From Chthoniobacterales bacterium (lineage in GTDB: Bacteria > Verrucomicrobiota > Verrucomicrobiia > Chthoniobacterales > UBA10450), in NCBI GenBank assembly GCA_003244145.1, contig QHBM01000073.1:1-38261 (forward strand): a DNA stretch of 38,261 bases, written 5' to 3'. The position numbers and the translations under genes are program-made. The first letter of the stretch is position 1. Every line of letters begins with the position of its first letter. This document shows, piece by piece, positions 7,361 through 16,099 of this stretch. Under the pieces are notes generated by a model. That model was not told the DNA's origin. It did not search any database and saw only the letters and a list, made by a program, of their open reading frames with translations.

Positions 7361-9166
7361 CTAGGACGGCAGCGGGAAGCGGCTCGTCAACTCGCGCACT
7401 TTGCCGCGGATCTCGTCGGCGGCGGCGGGATCGTCGCGGCGGTTGAGCACGTCGTTGATCAGGTCGGCGATGTCGAGCATCTCTTCTTCCCGCATTCCGC
7501 GTGTCGTCACGGCCGGGGTGCCGATGCGAATTCCGCCCGGTTTAAAGATGGGATAGGTGTCGAAGGGGATACCGTTCTTGTTCACGGTGATGCCGGCCAG
7601 GTCGAGAAGTTCCTGCGCTTGTTTTCCGTTGATGTCTTTCGGGCGAAGATCGACCAGCATGAGATGATTATCGGTGCCGCCGGAGACGATTCGGTAACCG
7701 TGCTTGGCTAATCCGGCCGCAAGCGCTTTCGCGTTCACGACCACTTGCCGTTGATAATCGCGAAACTGAGGCTGGAGCGCTTCGTGAAAGCACACCGCCT
7801 TGGCAGCGATGACGTGCATAAGCGGTCCGCCCTGGACACCTGGGAATACCGTTCCGTCGATCTGTTTGGCGAATTGTGCCTGACACATCACGATTCCGCC
7901 GCGAGGTCCGCGAAGACTCTTGTGCGTGGTGGTGGTGACAAACTGCGCGTGCTCGATCGGGCTCGGATGCTGGCCGCCGGCGACGAGCCCCGAAATGTGG
8001 GCCATGTCGATGAACAAGAGTGCCCCCACGGAATCCGCGATTTGACGCAACCGCGGGAAATCAATGATGCGCGGATACGCGGACGCTCCGGCGGTGATCA
8101 TGACGGGACGAACTTCCTCCGCTTGTTTTTGCAAAGCGTCGTAGTCGATCTGCTCGGTCTCGGCGCTCACACCGTACTGCGCGACCTGATAAAATTTCCC
8201 GGAGAAATTTGCTGGATGGCCGTGGGTGAGATGACCGCCATGCGCGAGGTTCATCGCCAGAATTTTGTCGCCCGGTTTTAGCATCGCGAAGTAGACGGCC
8301 ATGTTGGCCTGGGCGCCGCTGTGCGGCTGCACGTTCACGTGTTCGCAGCCGAAAATCTTTTTCGCCCGGTCGATCGCGAGCTGCTCGACCGTATCCACAT
8401 TTTCGCAGCCGCCATACCAGCGCTTGCCCGGATAACCTTCCGCGTACTTATTCGTCAGCACGCTGCCTTGCGCTTCCATGACGGCGCGGCTGGTAAAATT
8501 TTCCGACGCGATCAGCTCGATGTTCTCGCGCTGCCGTTTTTCTTCCGCCACCACCGCTTCGAAAATTTCCGGATCGACTTTGCTCAGGCCGCCGCCCATC
8601 GCTCCCAGTGTGTTCGCGGAACCGGAACCGGTCGTAGTGTCGTTAGGCTGGTCTGCCATGGAAAAAGAGGAGGTTCCGCCGCCGCGCGCTTTTGCCGGCA
8701 CCGCGAGTTCGCTTTGTTCTACGAACGCGAGCACAGTCGGTAAAGCGTTTTTAATCGTGGCCGCGCAGACGCTGTAAACGTCGCGGCTGCATCCGATCGG
8801 ATCGGGCACATCGCGCCAGACCGTCATGCCCGGCTCCTCGAATTCACGCAGGAGAAAGGTCTTTTCCGCGCCATTGGGGAAGAGCATGTGGATCGTTTCG
8901 ACATGGGCGCCGGTCATGGCGAAAATATGCGTGGCGCGCTCGATCAGTGTGGCGGTCAACGGCTGGCTGCGCAGTTGCCGGATATCGACGCCTTCTTCTT
9001 CGCAGACATTGATGGCGTGCAAACTGGGCGCCTGACCGCGGACCGCGTGCACGCCGGCGGAAGCGATTTCGATGTCCTTGCGATTGCCAAGCAGACGCCG
9101 AAAAAGCCCTTCCGCCATCGGGCTTCGGCAAATATTTCCAGTGCAAACAAAGAGGACGCTTTTCAC
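7361..9166 (-). CDS. glyA: Fusion of low-molecular-weight phosphatase and serine hydroxymethyltransferase
   Basis: One continuous 601-residue frame. Residues 1-155 are a low-molecular-weight protein phosphatase with the catalytic loop CTGNICRS (Cys8, Arg14) and the general-acid Asp in VPDPIG (Asp122). Residues 190-601 are serine hydroxymethyltransferase, which interconverts serine and glycine with tetrahydrofolate, with [19 protein letters not shown] and the PLP-binding [14 protein letters not shown] (Lys416). The linker (about 156-189) is Gly/Ser/Thr-rich. An internal ATG at 8659 (Met170, [11 protein letters not shown]) would give a 432-residue stand-alone GlyA, but no Shine-Dalgarno sequence is visible before it. 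Bacillus keeps ywlE and glyA close together, so the pairing has precedent, but in-frame fusion is unusual. Confidence 0.9.
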   Translation of the reverse strand: MKSVLFVCTGNICRSPMAEGLFRRLLGNRKDIEIASAGVHAVRGQAPSLHAINVCEEEGVDIRQLRSQPLTATLIERATHIFAMTGAHVETIHMLFPNGAEKTFLLREFEEPGMTVWRDVPDPIGCSRDVYSVCAATIKNALPTVLAFVEQSELAVPAKARGGGTSSFSMADQPNDTTTGSGSANTLGAMGGGLSKVDPEIFEAVVAEEKRQRENIELIASENFTSRAVMEAQGSVLTNKYAEGYPGKRWYGGCENVDTVEQLAIDRAKKIFGCEHVNVQPHSGAQANMAVYFAMLKPGDKILAMNLAHGGHLTHGHPANFSGKFYQVAQYGVSAETEQIDYDALQKQAEEVRPVMITAGASAYPRIIDFPRLRQIADSVGALLFIDMAHISGLVAGGQHPSPIEHAQFVTTTTHKSLRGPRGGIVMCQAQFAKQIDGTVFPGVQGGPLMHVIAAKAVCFHEALQPQFRDYQRQVVVNAKALAAGLAKHGYRIVSGGTDNHLMLVDLRPKDINGKQAQELLDLAGITVNKNGIPFDTYPIFKPGGIRIGTPAVTTRGMREEEMLDIADLINDVLNRRDDPAAADEIRGKVRELTSRFPLPS

Positions 9167-9246
9167 GATTTCAAGCCGACGCGTTGCCGGCTCCGCAAAG
9201 TAAAATCAAACCGAATCAAGTCAACGCGCCCACGGTTTCGCGGGCT

Positions 9247-10572
9247 TCAAGAGATGAGCTTGAAGATCAATCCGGCGAGCCCGCTGCCGATGACTACCGG
9301 CACTACGTCCCACTTCCATTTCAGCAGTCCGACAAAAGCGATAATGCTCACGACGCAGGCGAACCAATCGATTCCCTGGCCGGCCGGGAAGAGAGCATGC
9401 AAGCCGAACCAGACCGCCAGATTCAAGATCACGCCGACAACGGCCGCAGTCACGGTGGAGAGCGCCGAGGTTAATTTGGTGTTGCCGCGAAGTTGCTCAA
9501 TGTGCGGCGCGCCGACCAGGACCCACAAGAAACAGGGGACAAAAGTCATCCAAGTGGTGATGAACGCGCCCACGGTTCCAGCGACTAGCGGAGCGAGCAT
9601 CCCGGGCTTATTCCAGCCGCCCATGAAACCGACGAACTGAAGCACCATGATCAACGGCCCGGGTGTCGTTTCGGCGAGACCGAGGCCGTCCATCATCTGG
9701 CCCGTTTGGAGCCAGCCGAATTTTTCAACAGCTTGCTGCGCGACGTACGGCAGCACCGCGTAGGCGCCGCCAAAAGTTACGACTGCGGCTTTGCTAAAGA
9801 AGAGACCTTCTTTTACCACGGTGTGATTCCAGCCCTGCCAGAGCCCGACCAGAAGTATCGGCGTCCACCAAAGAATCAGACAGACGATCGAGATGCGGAG
9901 CGCGCGAGCGAGGGATGGCTGCCGGCACGACGACGATGATTCATCTTCATCACCGAAACCGGTCGCGTCGTTTCTTTCGTCGCTATGTTCAGCGGCAATG
10001 ACGAATTGGTTCGGCAAAACCTGGCTGCCGAGAAATCCAATCAAGGCCGCGGTGAGCACGATGACAGGGAAGGGGATCTTGAGAAAAAAGATGGCGACAA
10101 AAGCCAGCGCGGCGATAAACCACATGATCGAATTCTTCAAAGCCTTGCGCCCGATCCGAATCACCGCCGCGGCGACGATGGCCATCACCGCCGGTTTCAG
10201 CCCGTAAAAAATCGCGGCTACCCACGGGACGTTTCCATAAGCCGCATAAACAAAACTGAGCAGCCACAACACGAACATCGACGGGATGACGAAGAGGCTG
10301 CCCGCGACGATGCCTCCCGCAGTCCGGTGCAGGAGCCATCCGATGTAGATGGCGAGTTGCTGCGCTTCCGGACCCGGCAGGAGCATGCAGTAATTCAGCG
10401 CGTGAAGAAAACGCGACTGGCTAATCCACTTTTTCTTTTCCACCAGCTCCGTTTGCATGATCGCGATTTGCCCGGCCGGCCCGCCGAAACTGATGAATCC
10501 AAGCTTGAGCCAAAACCGGAATGCCTCGCCGAAACTTGGGCGCTGCCTGCGATTTTGATTTACCGGCGTCAT
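9247..10572 (-). CDS. chrA: Chromate transporter family (CHR) membrane protein
   Basis: A 441-residue polytopic membrane protein with the two homologous halves of long-chain CHR transporters. Half one has FWLKLGFISFGGPAGQIAIM and LNYCMLLPGPEAQQLA. Half two has AVVTFGGAYAVLPYVAQQAV and LGLAETTPGPLIMVLQFVG. The conserved FGGP/FGGA and PGP motifs are intact in both. Characterised members export chromate in exchange for sulfate or protons at the inner membrane; substrate here is inferred from family only. An acidic and Ser-rich loop (GFGDEDESSSSC) links the halves. It starts 12 bases after the dinB stop, so the two are probably co-transcribed. Confidence 0.9.
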   Translation of the reverse strand: MTPVNQNRRQRPSFGEAFRFWLKLGFISFGGPAGQIAIMQTELVEKKKWISQSRFLHALNYCMLLPGPEAQQLAIYIGWLLHRTAGGIVAGSLFVIPSMFVLWLLSFVYAAYGNVPWVAAIFYGLKPAVMAIVAAAVIRIGRKALKNSIMWFIAALAFVAIFFLKIPFPVIVLTAALIGFLGSQVLPNQFVIAAEHSDERNDATGFGDEDESSSSCRQPSLARALRISIVCLILWWTPILLVGLWQGWNHTVVKEGLFFSKAAVVTFGGAYAVLPYVAQQAVEKFGWLQTGQMMDGLGLAETTPGPLIMVLQFVGFMGGWNKPGMLAPLVAGTVGAFITTWMTFVPCFLWVLVGAPHIEQLRGNTKLTSALSTVTAAVVGVILNLAVWFGLHALFPAGQGIDWFACVVSIIAFVGLLKWKWDVVPVVIGSGLAGLIFKLIS

Positions 10573-10584
10573 GACTTGCTTGTC

Positions 10585-11643
10585 TTACAGCAGCGACAGC
10601 TGGGTTTCATCCTGCTCCGTGCTCGCGAAGCGAACACCAAGGCCGATCAAGCGCACACTTTTTCCCGTGCGCGCGAATGCTTCGTCCAGCAGTAATCGAA
10701 ATTGTTCGAGGGACGGCGACAGCCCCGCGCGCTCCACGGTTGTCCGGGTAAAATCCGCGAACTTCAATTTCACAAAAATCTTCGTGATCGTTCGCACCGA
10801 TTCCTTCTGCGCGAGGTCGGCCATCAACTCCTCGAACAACTCCGGTAGTTTCTCTTCGCACTCTGCCAGCGTTTCCAAGTCGGTAGAAAAAGTTTCTTCG
10901 TTGCTCAACGATTTCCGTTCGCGATCCGGCTCGACCGGGCGGTCGTCTATCCCGCGGCAAAGATCGAAGAGCTCGAGGCCAAACTTGCCGAAGTTCTCCA
11001 CTAGCTTGGCGCGCGACAATCGCTGCATGTCGCCGCAGGTGGCGATCCCGAGGCGATCGAGCTTTTGTTCGGTCACGTCGCCGATGCCCCAGAGTTTGCG
11101 CACCGGCAATTCTTGCATGAACGCCGGCACCTCCTCCTTCTCCACTTCGAACTGGCCGTTCGGTTTTTTCAGATCGCTCGCGATCTTCGCCACCAATTTG
11201 TTCGGACCAATTCCCGCCGACGCCGTCAGTTTCGTTTTCCGGAAAATTAGCTGGCGGATGATTTGGGCGAGCGGACCGGGGGCTCCGGGATGCGCGGTCA
11301 CATCGAGGTAAGCTTCATCGAGCGAGAGCGGTTCCACCAGCGGCGTGAAGCGATGCATGATTTCCCGAATGACGCCCGACTCCTTTCGGTAAACGTCGAA
11401 GCGTGTCGGCAGAATGATTAGGTTGGGACAACGTTGCAGCGCCATGAATGTCGGCATGGCGGAGCGCACGCCGAATTCGCGCGCCTCATAGTTGCAGGTG
11501 GTCAGCACCCCGCGCCGATCGCGCGCCCCACCCACGCCGACCGGTTTTCCTTTTAACGACGGTTGATCGCGCACCTCGATCGCTGCGTAAAAGCAATCCA
11601 TATCGAGATGGATAATCGCTCGGCTCTTGGTCTCGGGTTCCAC
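10585..11643 (-). CDS. dinB: DNA polymerase IV (Y family)
   Basis: A 352-residue translesion polymerase. The metal-binding residues are seen in IIHLDMDCFYAA (Asp14, with Tyr19 at the steric-gate position) and LSLDEAYLD (Asp109-Glu110). NYEAREFGVRSAMP is the finger signature, and the helix-hairpin region is KLWGIGDVTEQKLDRLG. The C-terminal residues QLSLL fit the beta-clamp-binding consensus, so processive recruitment by the clamp is expected. The protein copies damaged DNA without proofreading. The upstream region (11644-11725) is shared with the divergent UPF0173 gene. I see no obvious LexA-type box there. Confidence 0.95.
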   Translation of the reverse strand: MEPETKSRAIIHLDMDCFYAAIEVRDQPSLKGKPVGVGGARDRRGVLTTCNYEAREFGVRSAMPTFMALQRCPNLIILPTRFDVYRKESGVIREIMHRFTPLVEPLSLDEAYLDVTAHPGAPGPLAQIIRQLIFRKTKLTASAGIGPNKLVAKIASDLKKPNGQFEVEKEEVPAFMQELPVRKLWGIGDVTEQKLDRLGIATCGDMQRLSRAKLVENFGKFGLELFDLCRGIDDRPVEPDRERKSLSNEETFSTDLETLAECEEKLPELFEELMADLAQKESVRTITKIFVKLKFADFTRTTVERAGLSPSLEQFRLLLDEAFARTGKSVRLIGLGVRFASTEQDETQLSLL

Positions 11644-11725
11644 GGCAAAGACAATGTTGCCTCAAGGAGCGTTTTCCAAAGCGCCGTCTTTGCAAATCGG
11701 TTCAATCTGTGGCTGATCTTGTCTT

Positions 11726-12406
11726 ATGAACTTCACCTATTACGGCCACGCCTGTTTCTCCGTCCAGGCTGGCGGCAAGACGCTCCTCTTCGATCCGTTC
11801 ATCTCGCCGAACCCGCTCGCGAAAAAAATCGACGTCGCAAAGATCGCCGCCGATTTCATTCTTGTTTCCCACGGTCATGGCGACCACGTGGCCGACGTGA
11901 TCGATATAGCTAAGCGCACCGGCGCGACGGTCATCGCGCCTTATGAAGTCGGTTCCTGGTTCGAGAACAAAGGCGTGAAAAACGTTCAAGCCATGAACCA
12001 CGGCGGCGCCGCCAGGATTGATTTCGGCCGGGTTAAACTCACCAGCGCCATTCACAGCAGCTCGATGCCCGACGGTTCTTATGGCGGTAACCCGTGCGGC
12101 TTCGTCGTTGAAAGCGCCGACGGAGCTTTTTATTACTCCGGCGACACGGCCCTGACTTCTGACATGAAACTCGTCGGCGAAACGAGCCGACTAAGCTTCG
12201 CCGTTTTCCCGATCGGCGATTTCTTCACCATGGGTATTGACGATGCGTTGCGCGCCGCCGATTTCGTCGGCGTCTCCAGATTCGTCGGAGTGCACTACGA
12301 CACTTTCCCGCCGATCAAGCTCGATCACGAAGCTGCGTTGAAGGCAGCGCAAGCCGCCGGCAAAGAACTGTTGTTGCCAGCAATCGGCGAGAGCATCAAC
12401 ATCTAG
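11726..12406 (+). CDS. UPF0173-type metal-dependent hydrolase
   Basis: A 226-residue metallo-beta-lactamase-fold protein of the UPF0173 (YtkL-like) family. The metal motif HGHGDH (His49, His51, Asp53, His54) is complete. Downstream metal ligands appear in SAIHSSSMPDG and YSGDTAL, and a final His in VGVHYDTFPPIKLD. The N-terminus MNFTYYGHACFSV is typical, and there is no signal peptide, so it is cytoplasmic. The physiological substrate of the family is not known. It is divergent from dinB and is followed by a hairpin terminator that it shares with the converging Spy-like gene. Confidence 0.92.
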   Translation: MNFTYYGHACFSVQAGGKTLLFDPFISPNPLAKKIDVAKIAADFILVSHGHGDHVADVIDIAKRTGATVIAPYEVGSWFENKGVKNVQAMNHGGAARIDFGRVKLTSAIHSSSMPDGSYGGNPCGFVVESADGAFYYSGDTALTSDMKLVGETSRLSFAVFPIGDFFTMGIDDALRAADFVGVSRFVGVHYDTFPPIKLDHEAALKAAQAAGKELLLPAIGESINI

Positions 12407-12435
12407 ATGGTAAGCCAGTGACTGTCTGGAAAGCA

Positions 12436-12478
12436 AAGCGGCGGCGACCTCATCAGTCACCGCCGCTTCTTTCTTCCG
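12436..12478. terminator. Bidirectional hairpin terminator between converging genes
   Basis: The arms AAGCGGCGGCGAC (12436-12448) and GTCACCGCCGCTT (12456-12468) pair over 13 positions with one mismatch and a 7-base loop. The + strand continues with CTTCTTTCTTCC, a pyrimidine/T-rich tail. On the other strand the tail is GCTTTCC. It lies between the UPF0173 stop (12406) and the stop of the gene at 12493. The position and structure fit a terminator serving both directions. Confidence 0.7.
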
Positions 12479-12492
12479 TCAACCCAATCCGA

Positions 12493-12885
12493 TTACGATT
12501 GCTTTTGCGCGTCGCGCATTTCCTGGCGCGCTTTGCGGATGTCTTCACGCGCCTTTTGGAGCGCGTCGAATTTCTGCTGCTGCGCCTGCGTCAGCAGCGG
12601 GCGAATCTGCGCGCGGGTCGCGTCGCGGACCGCTTTGATTTTCTCCATCGATTCCTTGCGCGCCGCGATGATCTGCGGCTTCGCCTGGTCGAGGATCGGC
12701 TGAATTTTGGCCTGTTGCTCGGAAGTGAGATCCAGGTTCTTGGTCATGTGTTCCATGACATTGCCCCGCTTGTGGTGGCGGCGATTCTGCCAGTCCTGAT
12801 CTTTCGGTTCCTGCGCTGTCGCGATGGAAATGCTGGCCAGCAGGGCGAGGCACGTGGCTGTGAGAGTGATCTGTCGTAGTTTCAT
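12493..12885 (-). CDS. Spy/CpxP-like periplasmic LTXXQ protein
   Basis: A 130-residue exported protein. The signal peptide is MKLRQITLTATCLALLASIS with probable cleavage after ATA. The mature part is almost wholly helical and charged, with LDLTSEQQAKIQPIL and RPLLTQAQQQKFDAL. These are two copies of the LTxxQ-type motif seen in the Spy/CpxP periplasmic chaperone family. The likely role is protection of the envelope against misfolded protein or a related structural role, inferred from the family. It ends in a run of Arg/Lys/Gln helix. It is monocistronic as far as the window shows, converging on the UPF0173 gene. Confidence 0.75.
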   Translation of the reverse strand: MKLRQITLTATCLALLASISIATAQEPKDQDWQNRRHHKRGNVMEHMTKNLDLTSEQQAKIQPILDQAKPQIIAARKESMEKIKAVRDATRAQIRPLLTQAQQQKFDALQKAREDIRKARQEMRDAQKQS

Positions 12886-13018
12886 TAGCTTGATTGTTTT
12901 GTTCGTTTGGCAGCTCGAAGACCGGCCGCTGTTGTGAAGAGGTAACCCGTGATCTCTTTCGAAGTTGCGAAGCTTTCGAAAAAGATCTTGCCACCCGCCA
13001 GCGCCTGGCTCTTCGAAG

Positions 13019-13837
13019 TTAGCTTCCTACTTTGAAGAGTTCCTGCAGTTCCGCGTAGGACGCGGCGTTGGCGAAACCGTCAAAGCTGCCAGCCTCGGCC
13101 AGCTCCTTCGCCGCCCGAATGAAACCGCCCCAGGCCGCGCGCGCGAGCCCTCCGCCCACACTCACTCGCCGCACGCCAAGCGCGGCAGCGTCACCCATCG
13201 TTAGGCCATCGGGTCCACCGATGAGCAGGTTGAAGGGCTTCGGCGCCACGGCTGCAACCACCGCCGCGATTTGTTCTCGCGTGCTGATGCCCGGCGCGTA
13301 GAGACAATCGGCGCCCGCTTCGGCATAAGCGGTGAGGCGCCGGATGACTTCGTCGATGTCTGGCTGGCCGACGAGAAAACATTCCGCGCGGCCGACCAGC
13401 ATTACGCCGCTATCTCCGATCGCCGACCGGGCCGCGCCGATCCGGTCGACCGCAAGACCAATCTCATAAAGTGGTTTCTGTTTTTGCCCCGTCGAATCCT
13501 CGATGGACAAGCCCGCTACGCCCGTCTCCACGCAGAGCCGCACATTCGCGGAAACTTCGTCGGGATCATCCGCGTAGCCGTGCTCGAAATCGGCATTCAC
13601 TGGAATGTCCGTCGCCTCTACCAATTCGTGGATGTGCGCGAGCATCAGATCGCGTGGTACCCCGTAATCCGGCAACCCGCGCGAGAACGCGAAACCAGCC
13701 GAGGTTGTAGCGATCGCTTTGAACCCGAGATGCTGAAGATAACGCGCGCTCCCGATGTCCCACGGATTCGGAATCGCGAAGCAACCGCTCTGGTGCAGTT
13801 CGCGAAAGGTTTGGCGTCGCTGGGAGATTGTTCGCAT
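13019..13837 (-). CDS. Isocitrate lyase / phosphoenolpyruvate mutase family enzyme
   Basis: A 272-residue (beta/alpha)8 enzyme of the ICL/PEP-mutase superfamily. It has the N-terminal IPNPWDIGSAR, the metal-binding NADFEHGYAD (81-90) and SIEDS (111-115), followed by GRAECFLVG. The isocitrate lyase loop KKCGH is absent, so it is not a true isocitrate lyase. The phosphonomutase EDK-PK loop is also not present in recognisable form. It is best described as a C-C or P-C bond lyase of unknown substrate, possibly an oxaloacetate or 2-methylisocitrate-like lyase. The neighbours give no pathway. The start at 13837 (MRTISQRRQTFRELH) matches family N-termini. Confidence 0.85.
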   Translation of the reverse strand: MRTISQRRQTFRELHQSGCFAIPNPWDIGSARYLQHLGFKAIATTSAGFAFSRGLPDYGVPRDLMLAHIHELVEATDIPVNADFEHGYADDPDEVSANVRLCVETGVAGLSIEDSTGQKQKPLYEIGLAVDRIGAARSAIGDSGVMLVGRAECFLVGQPDIDEVIRRLTAYAEAGADCLYAPGISTREQIAAVVAAVAPKPFNLLIGGPDGLTMGDAAALGVRRVSVGGGLARAAWGGFIRAAKELAEAGSFDGFANAASYAELQELFKVGS

Positions 13838-13996
13838 CCGATTATGCTACATCAGGTCGGCTCCTCACGAAACGCCGACGCCCCCGATCGCTCCACGAAC
13901 TCCCTAATCCGCAAGTTTGGCGTCGCGAAGGTATCGTCCCAGAGACGAAGCACCATTCGTCATCTGTCGCTCACCGTGATTAAACCGGGCGAGTCA

Positions 13997-14176
13997 TTAG
14001 CGGCTTACGCGACGAAGCAAAAGCACCGCCCATAGACACAGCGCTGCCGAGACGACCGTCAGGACCACGAAGGTCGGATTCGCGAGCAGGCCGCCATCCT
14101 CTTTCATCATTCGCCAGATATGCGCGATCGTTATGAGGGCAAAGAGCGCTGCGGTCGTAACGAGGTAAGCTTTCAT
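13997..14176 (-). CDS. Small two-helix membrane protein (59 aa)
   Basis: A short frame from ATG at 14176 to TAA at 13997. The protein begins MKAYLVTTAALFALITIAHI, continues WRMMKEDGGLLANPTF, and ends with VVLTVVSAALCLWAVLLLRR. It has two hydrophobic segments of about 18 residues joined by a polar loop, and a positively charged C-terminus, so it is predicted to be an inner-membrane hairpin protein. I have a general impression of similar unannotated small proteins in soil bacteria but cannot name a family. No clear ribosome-binding site is seen. It lies between two minus-strand genes. Confidence 0.6.
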   Translation of the reverse strand: MKAYLVTTAALFALITIAHIWRMMKEDGGLLANPTFVVLTVVSAALCLWAVLLLRRVSR

Positions 14177-14242
14177 CGCGAAGGCGTGGCGCGGCTAATT
14201 CGCTAACCGGAGGACTGCCGAAATAACACTGACCTCTGCGCC

Positions 14243-14710
14243 TTATCGTCGGCGCGGATTACTAAAGGTCGATTCCTGATGGAGAAAGCCCGCCGTGATT
14301 TGGAATTTGTCATTCCCCACGGTGCCGAGGATGTAGGTCGCAAAATCTTCGCGGCCATATTTGCCACTCGATTTTCCGTAGAAGAAACCCATCTCACCTC
14401 CGTAAGAAAAGCTGCTCGGCGCACGCAGGTCCGCGATGTTATCCAGCGAATTCCTGCGGCTGTTGGTGGCGGGGGAGTAAGCGAAACTTTGCGGTCCTTC
14501 CGGATTGAAGGCTGGCAAATAATTCTCGCTCGGCCGCAGCGCGCCGAACGCCGACGAGAAAAAGAAACGGTCCTGGTTCTCGAGGGAGACCCCCGGCGAC
14601 CGGGACATTGGACCATCCAGGAAAAGCTGCTCCGGAAGCGTTTGCTGAGCGGCGAGAGGAAGGCAAAGACCGAAAAACCCGAGAACCGCCGGCATCGCGC
14701 GTTTGACCAT
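14243..14710 (-). CDS. Small secreted protein of unknown function
   Basis: A protein of 155 residues. The frame is open far upstream, but the start at 14710 is chosen because it opens a signal peptide (MVKRAMPAVLGFFGLCLPLAAQQ). The mature protein contains FLDGPMSRSPG and an aromatic, Gly-rich C-terminal half (SFSYGGEMGFFYGKSSGKYG, then ATYILGTVGN and KFQITAGFLHQ) with alternating hydrophobic residues. This suggests a few outer-membrane-type beta strands, though it is short for a barrel. I do not recognise the family. It is divergent from the histidine kinase gene (14892), with 181 bases between them. Confidence 0.6.
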   Translation of the reverse strand: MVKRAMPAVLGFFGLCLPLAAQQTLPEQLFLDGPMSRSPGVSLENQDRFFFSSAFGALRPSENYLPAFNPEGPQSFAYSPATNSRRNSLDNIADLRAPSSFSYGGEMGFFYGKSSGKYGREDFATYILGTVGNDKFQITAGFLHQESTFSNPRRR

Positions 14711-14891
14711 GCGGGAATTCTCAGCCGAAATTCTGCGAGCGCCAGCGAAATTTTGCAGAAAAACCGTCCGATCCCTTGTTTGATGCTCCTGCTTTTCTGG
14801 CAATGTTCGTCGCCCAATTCGCTGGATGGGCCGGCAACCTATTGCTATAATCGCCTTTCTCCCGCAACAATCGTAGGTAAAGGTAAGACCA

Positions 14892-16022
14892 ATGGCATCC
14901 GAGAAAGATCTTCCAAGGCGCAGCGAGCGCGAAAAACCGCCCGTAAGCCGTGATGCTGGACGCATTAAATCCGGCGAGACGCTCCGCGACTCAGATTCGG
15001 TTTCTGAGCAGCAAGCGGACTCAAACCGGGATGCTGAACGAGTCGAAGCAGATAAGGCCAAATTGCAAAGTCGAAGCGACTCAGATGCCTCTCGCGATCT
15101 GGGGAGAGCGGACATGGGAAGAAGCGGCGCAGAACGCCAATCTGAAGGAGATGAGAGACTGCGCGTCGAACGAGAAAATAGCGACGAAGCAATCGAAGCC
15201 GAACGATTCCGAACTGATGCTGCTACAGAAATGGGGCGGACCCATCATCAAGCCTCCGTCAAGTCTTCCGCTCAATTATTGTCCCAGGAACAAGAGAGCC
15301 ACCAAAAAACCAAGGCGACTCTTACGACAAGGGAAGAATTCCTCGCTATCGTAAGCCATGATTTAAGGAATCCCCTCAATAACATCTCAATGGCAGCCCA
15401 GAATCTGTTAGAAGAGCCGAAGGATGTAAAAGAGCTCGCCTTGTCAATTAATAGAAGCGCTGGCGAAATGCTCGGGCTAATTCAGGATTTGTTAGACGTA
15501 GAAAGAATAGCCGCCGGCAAATTGACCCTGCACATCGAGCAGCATGACGTGAGCGAAATAATAAAACAAGCCGTAGAACAACTCCAGGGAGTCGCCGTTT
15601 CCCAAGGAGTAACCTTAGAGGTAGAGCCTGAAGGCGTGTGTGGCTACGTTGTCTGCGACCGAAGCCGCGTCATGCAGGTGTTGTCAAATCTGATTGGAAA
15701 CGCGCTTAAATTCACACCGGCTAAAGGCCGGATTTGTGTCAGCTGCCAGAGGAGCGGTCCTGAAGGCGAAAAAGTGCAAATTTCAGTCAGCGATAACGGG
15801 GAAGGAATCGCCCCCGAGAAGATCAAAACCATCTTCGAGCGTTTCTCCCAGATACATAACCAGGATCGTCGCGGTATAGGACTTGGACTCTACATTGCCA
15901 GAATGATGGTCGAAGAACATCCGGGAAGAATATGGGTCGAATCGACGCTCGGAGAGGGCAGCACGTTTCACTTCACTCTTCCCTTTCGTTCGAGTGCAGT
16001 CCATGAAGCCAAACCGCAGTAA
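14892..16022 (+). CDS. Soluble sensor-less histidine kinase
   Basis: A 376-residue protein without membrane segments. Residues 1-145 are extremely rich in Arg, Asp, Glu and Ser (for example RDAERVEADKAKLQSRSD) and are likely coiled coil or disordered. Then comes a HisKA dimerisation domain with the H-box VSHDLRNPLNN (His156). The ATPase domain has the N-box NLIGNALKFTP (Asn270), DNGEGI (301-306), FERFSQ and GIGLGL (328-333). All catalytic boxes are intact, so it should autophosphorylate. No PAS, GAF or response regulator lies next to it, so its signal and partner are unknown. Its sequence is visibly less GC-rich than its neighbours. AGGTAAG precedes the start. Confidence 0.9.
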   Translation: MASEKDLPRRSEREKPPVSRDAGRIKSGETLRDSDSVSEQQADSNRDAERVEADKAKLQSRSDSDASRDLGRADMGRSGAERQSEGDERLRVERENSDEAIEAERFRTDAATEMGRTHHQASVKSSAQLLSQEQESHQKTKATLTTREEFLAIVSHDLRNPLNNISMAAQNLLEEPKDVKELALSINRSAGEMLGLIQDLLDVERIAAGKLTLHIEQHDVSEIIKQAVEQLQGVAVSQGVTLEVEPEGVCGYVVCDRSRVMQVLSNLIGNALKFTPAKGRICVSCQRSGPEGEKVQISVSDNGEGIAPEKIKTIFERFSQIHNQDRRGIGLGLYIARMMVEEHPGRIWVESTLGEGSTFHFTLPFRSSAVHEAKPQ

Positions 16023-16099
16023 TGGCCTGTGTCCGTCGGGCAACGCGATCGCCGAGGAACGACTCGCCGGGGCGGGTGGGCTGAGAGGCACAAAGAAGT

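Noticed and set aside
13271..14035. 254-residue plus-strand open frame
   Set aside because: Antisense to the PEP-mutase family gene for most of its length and without recognisable motifs.
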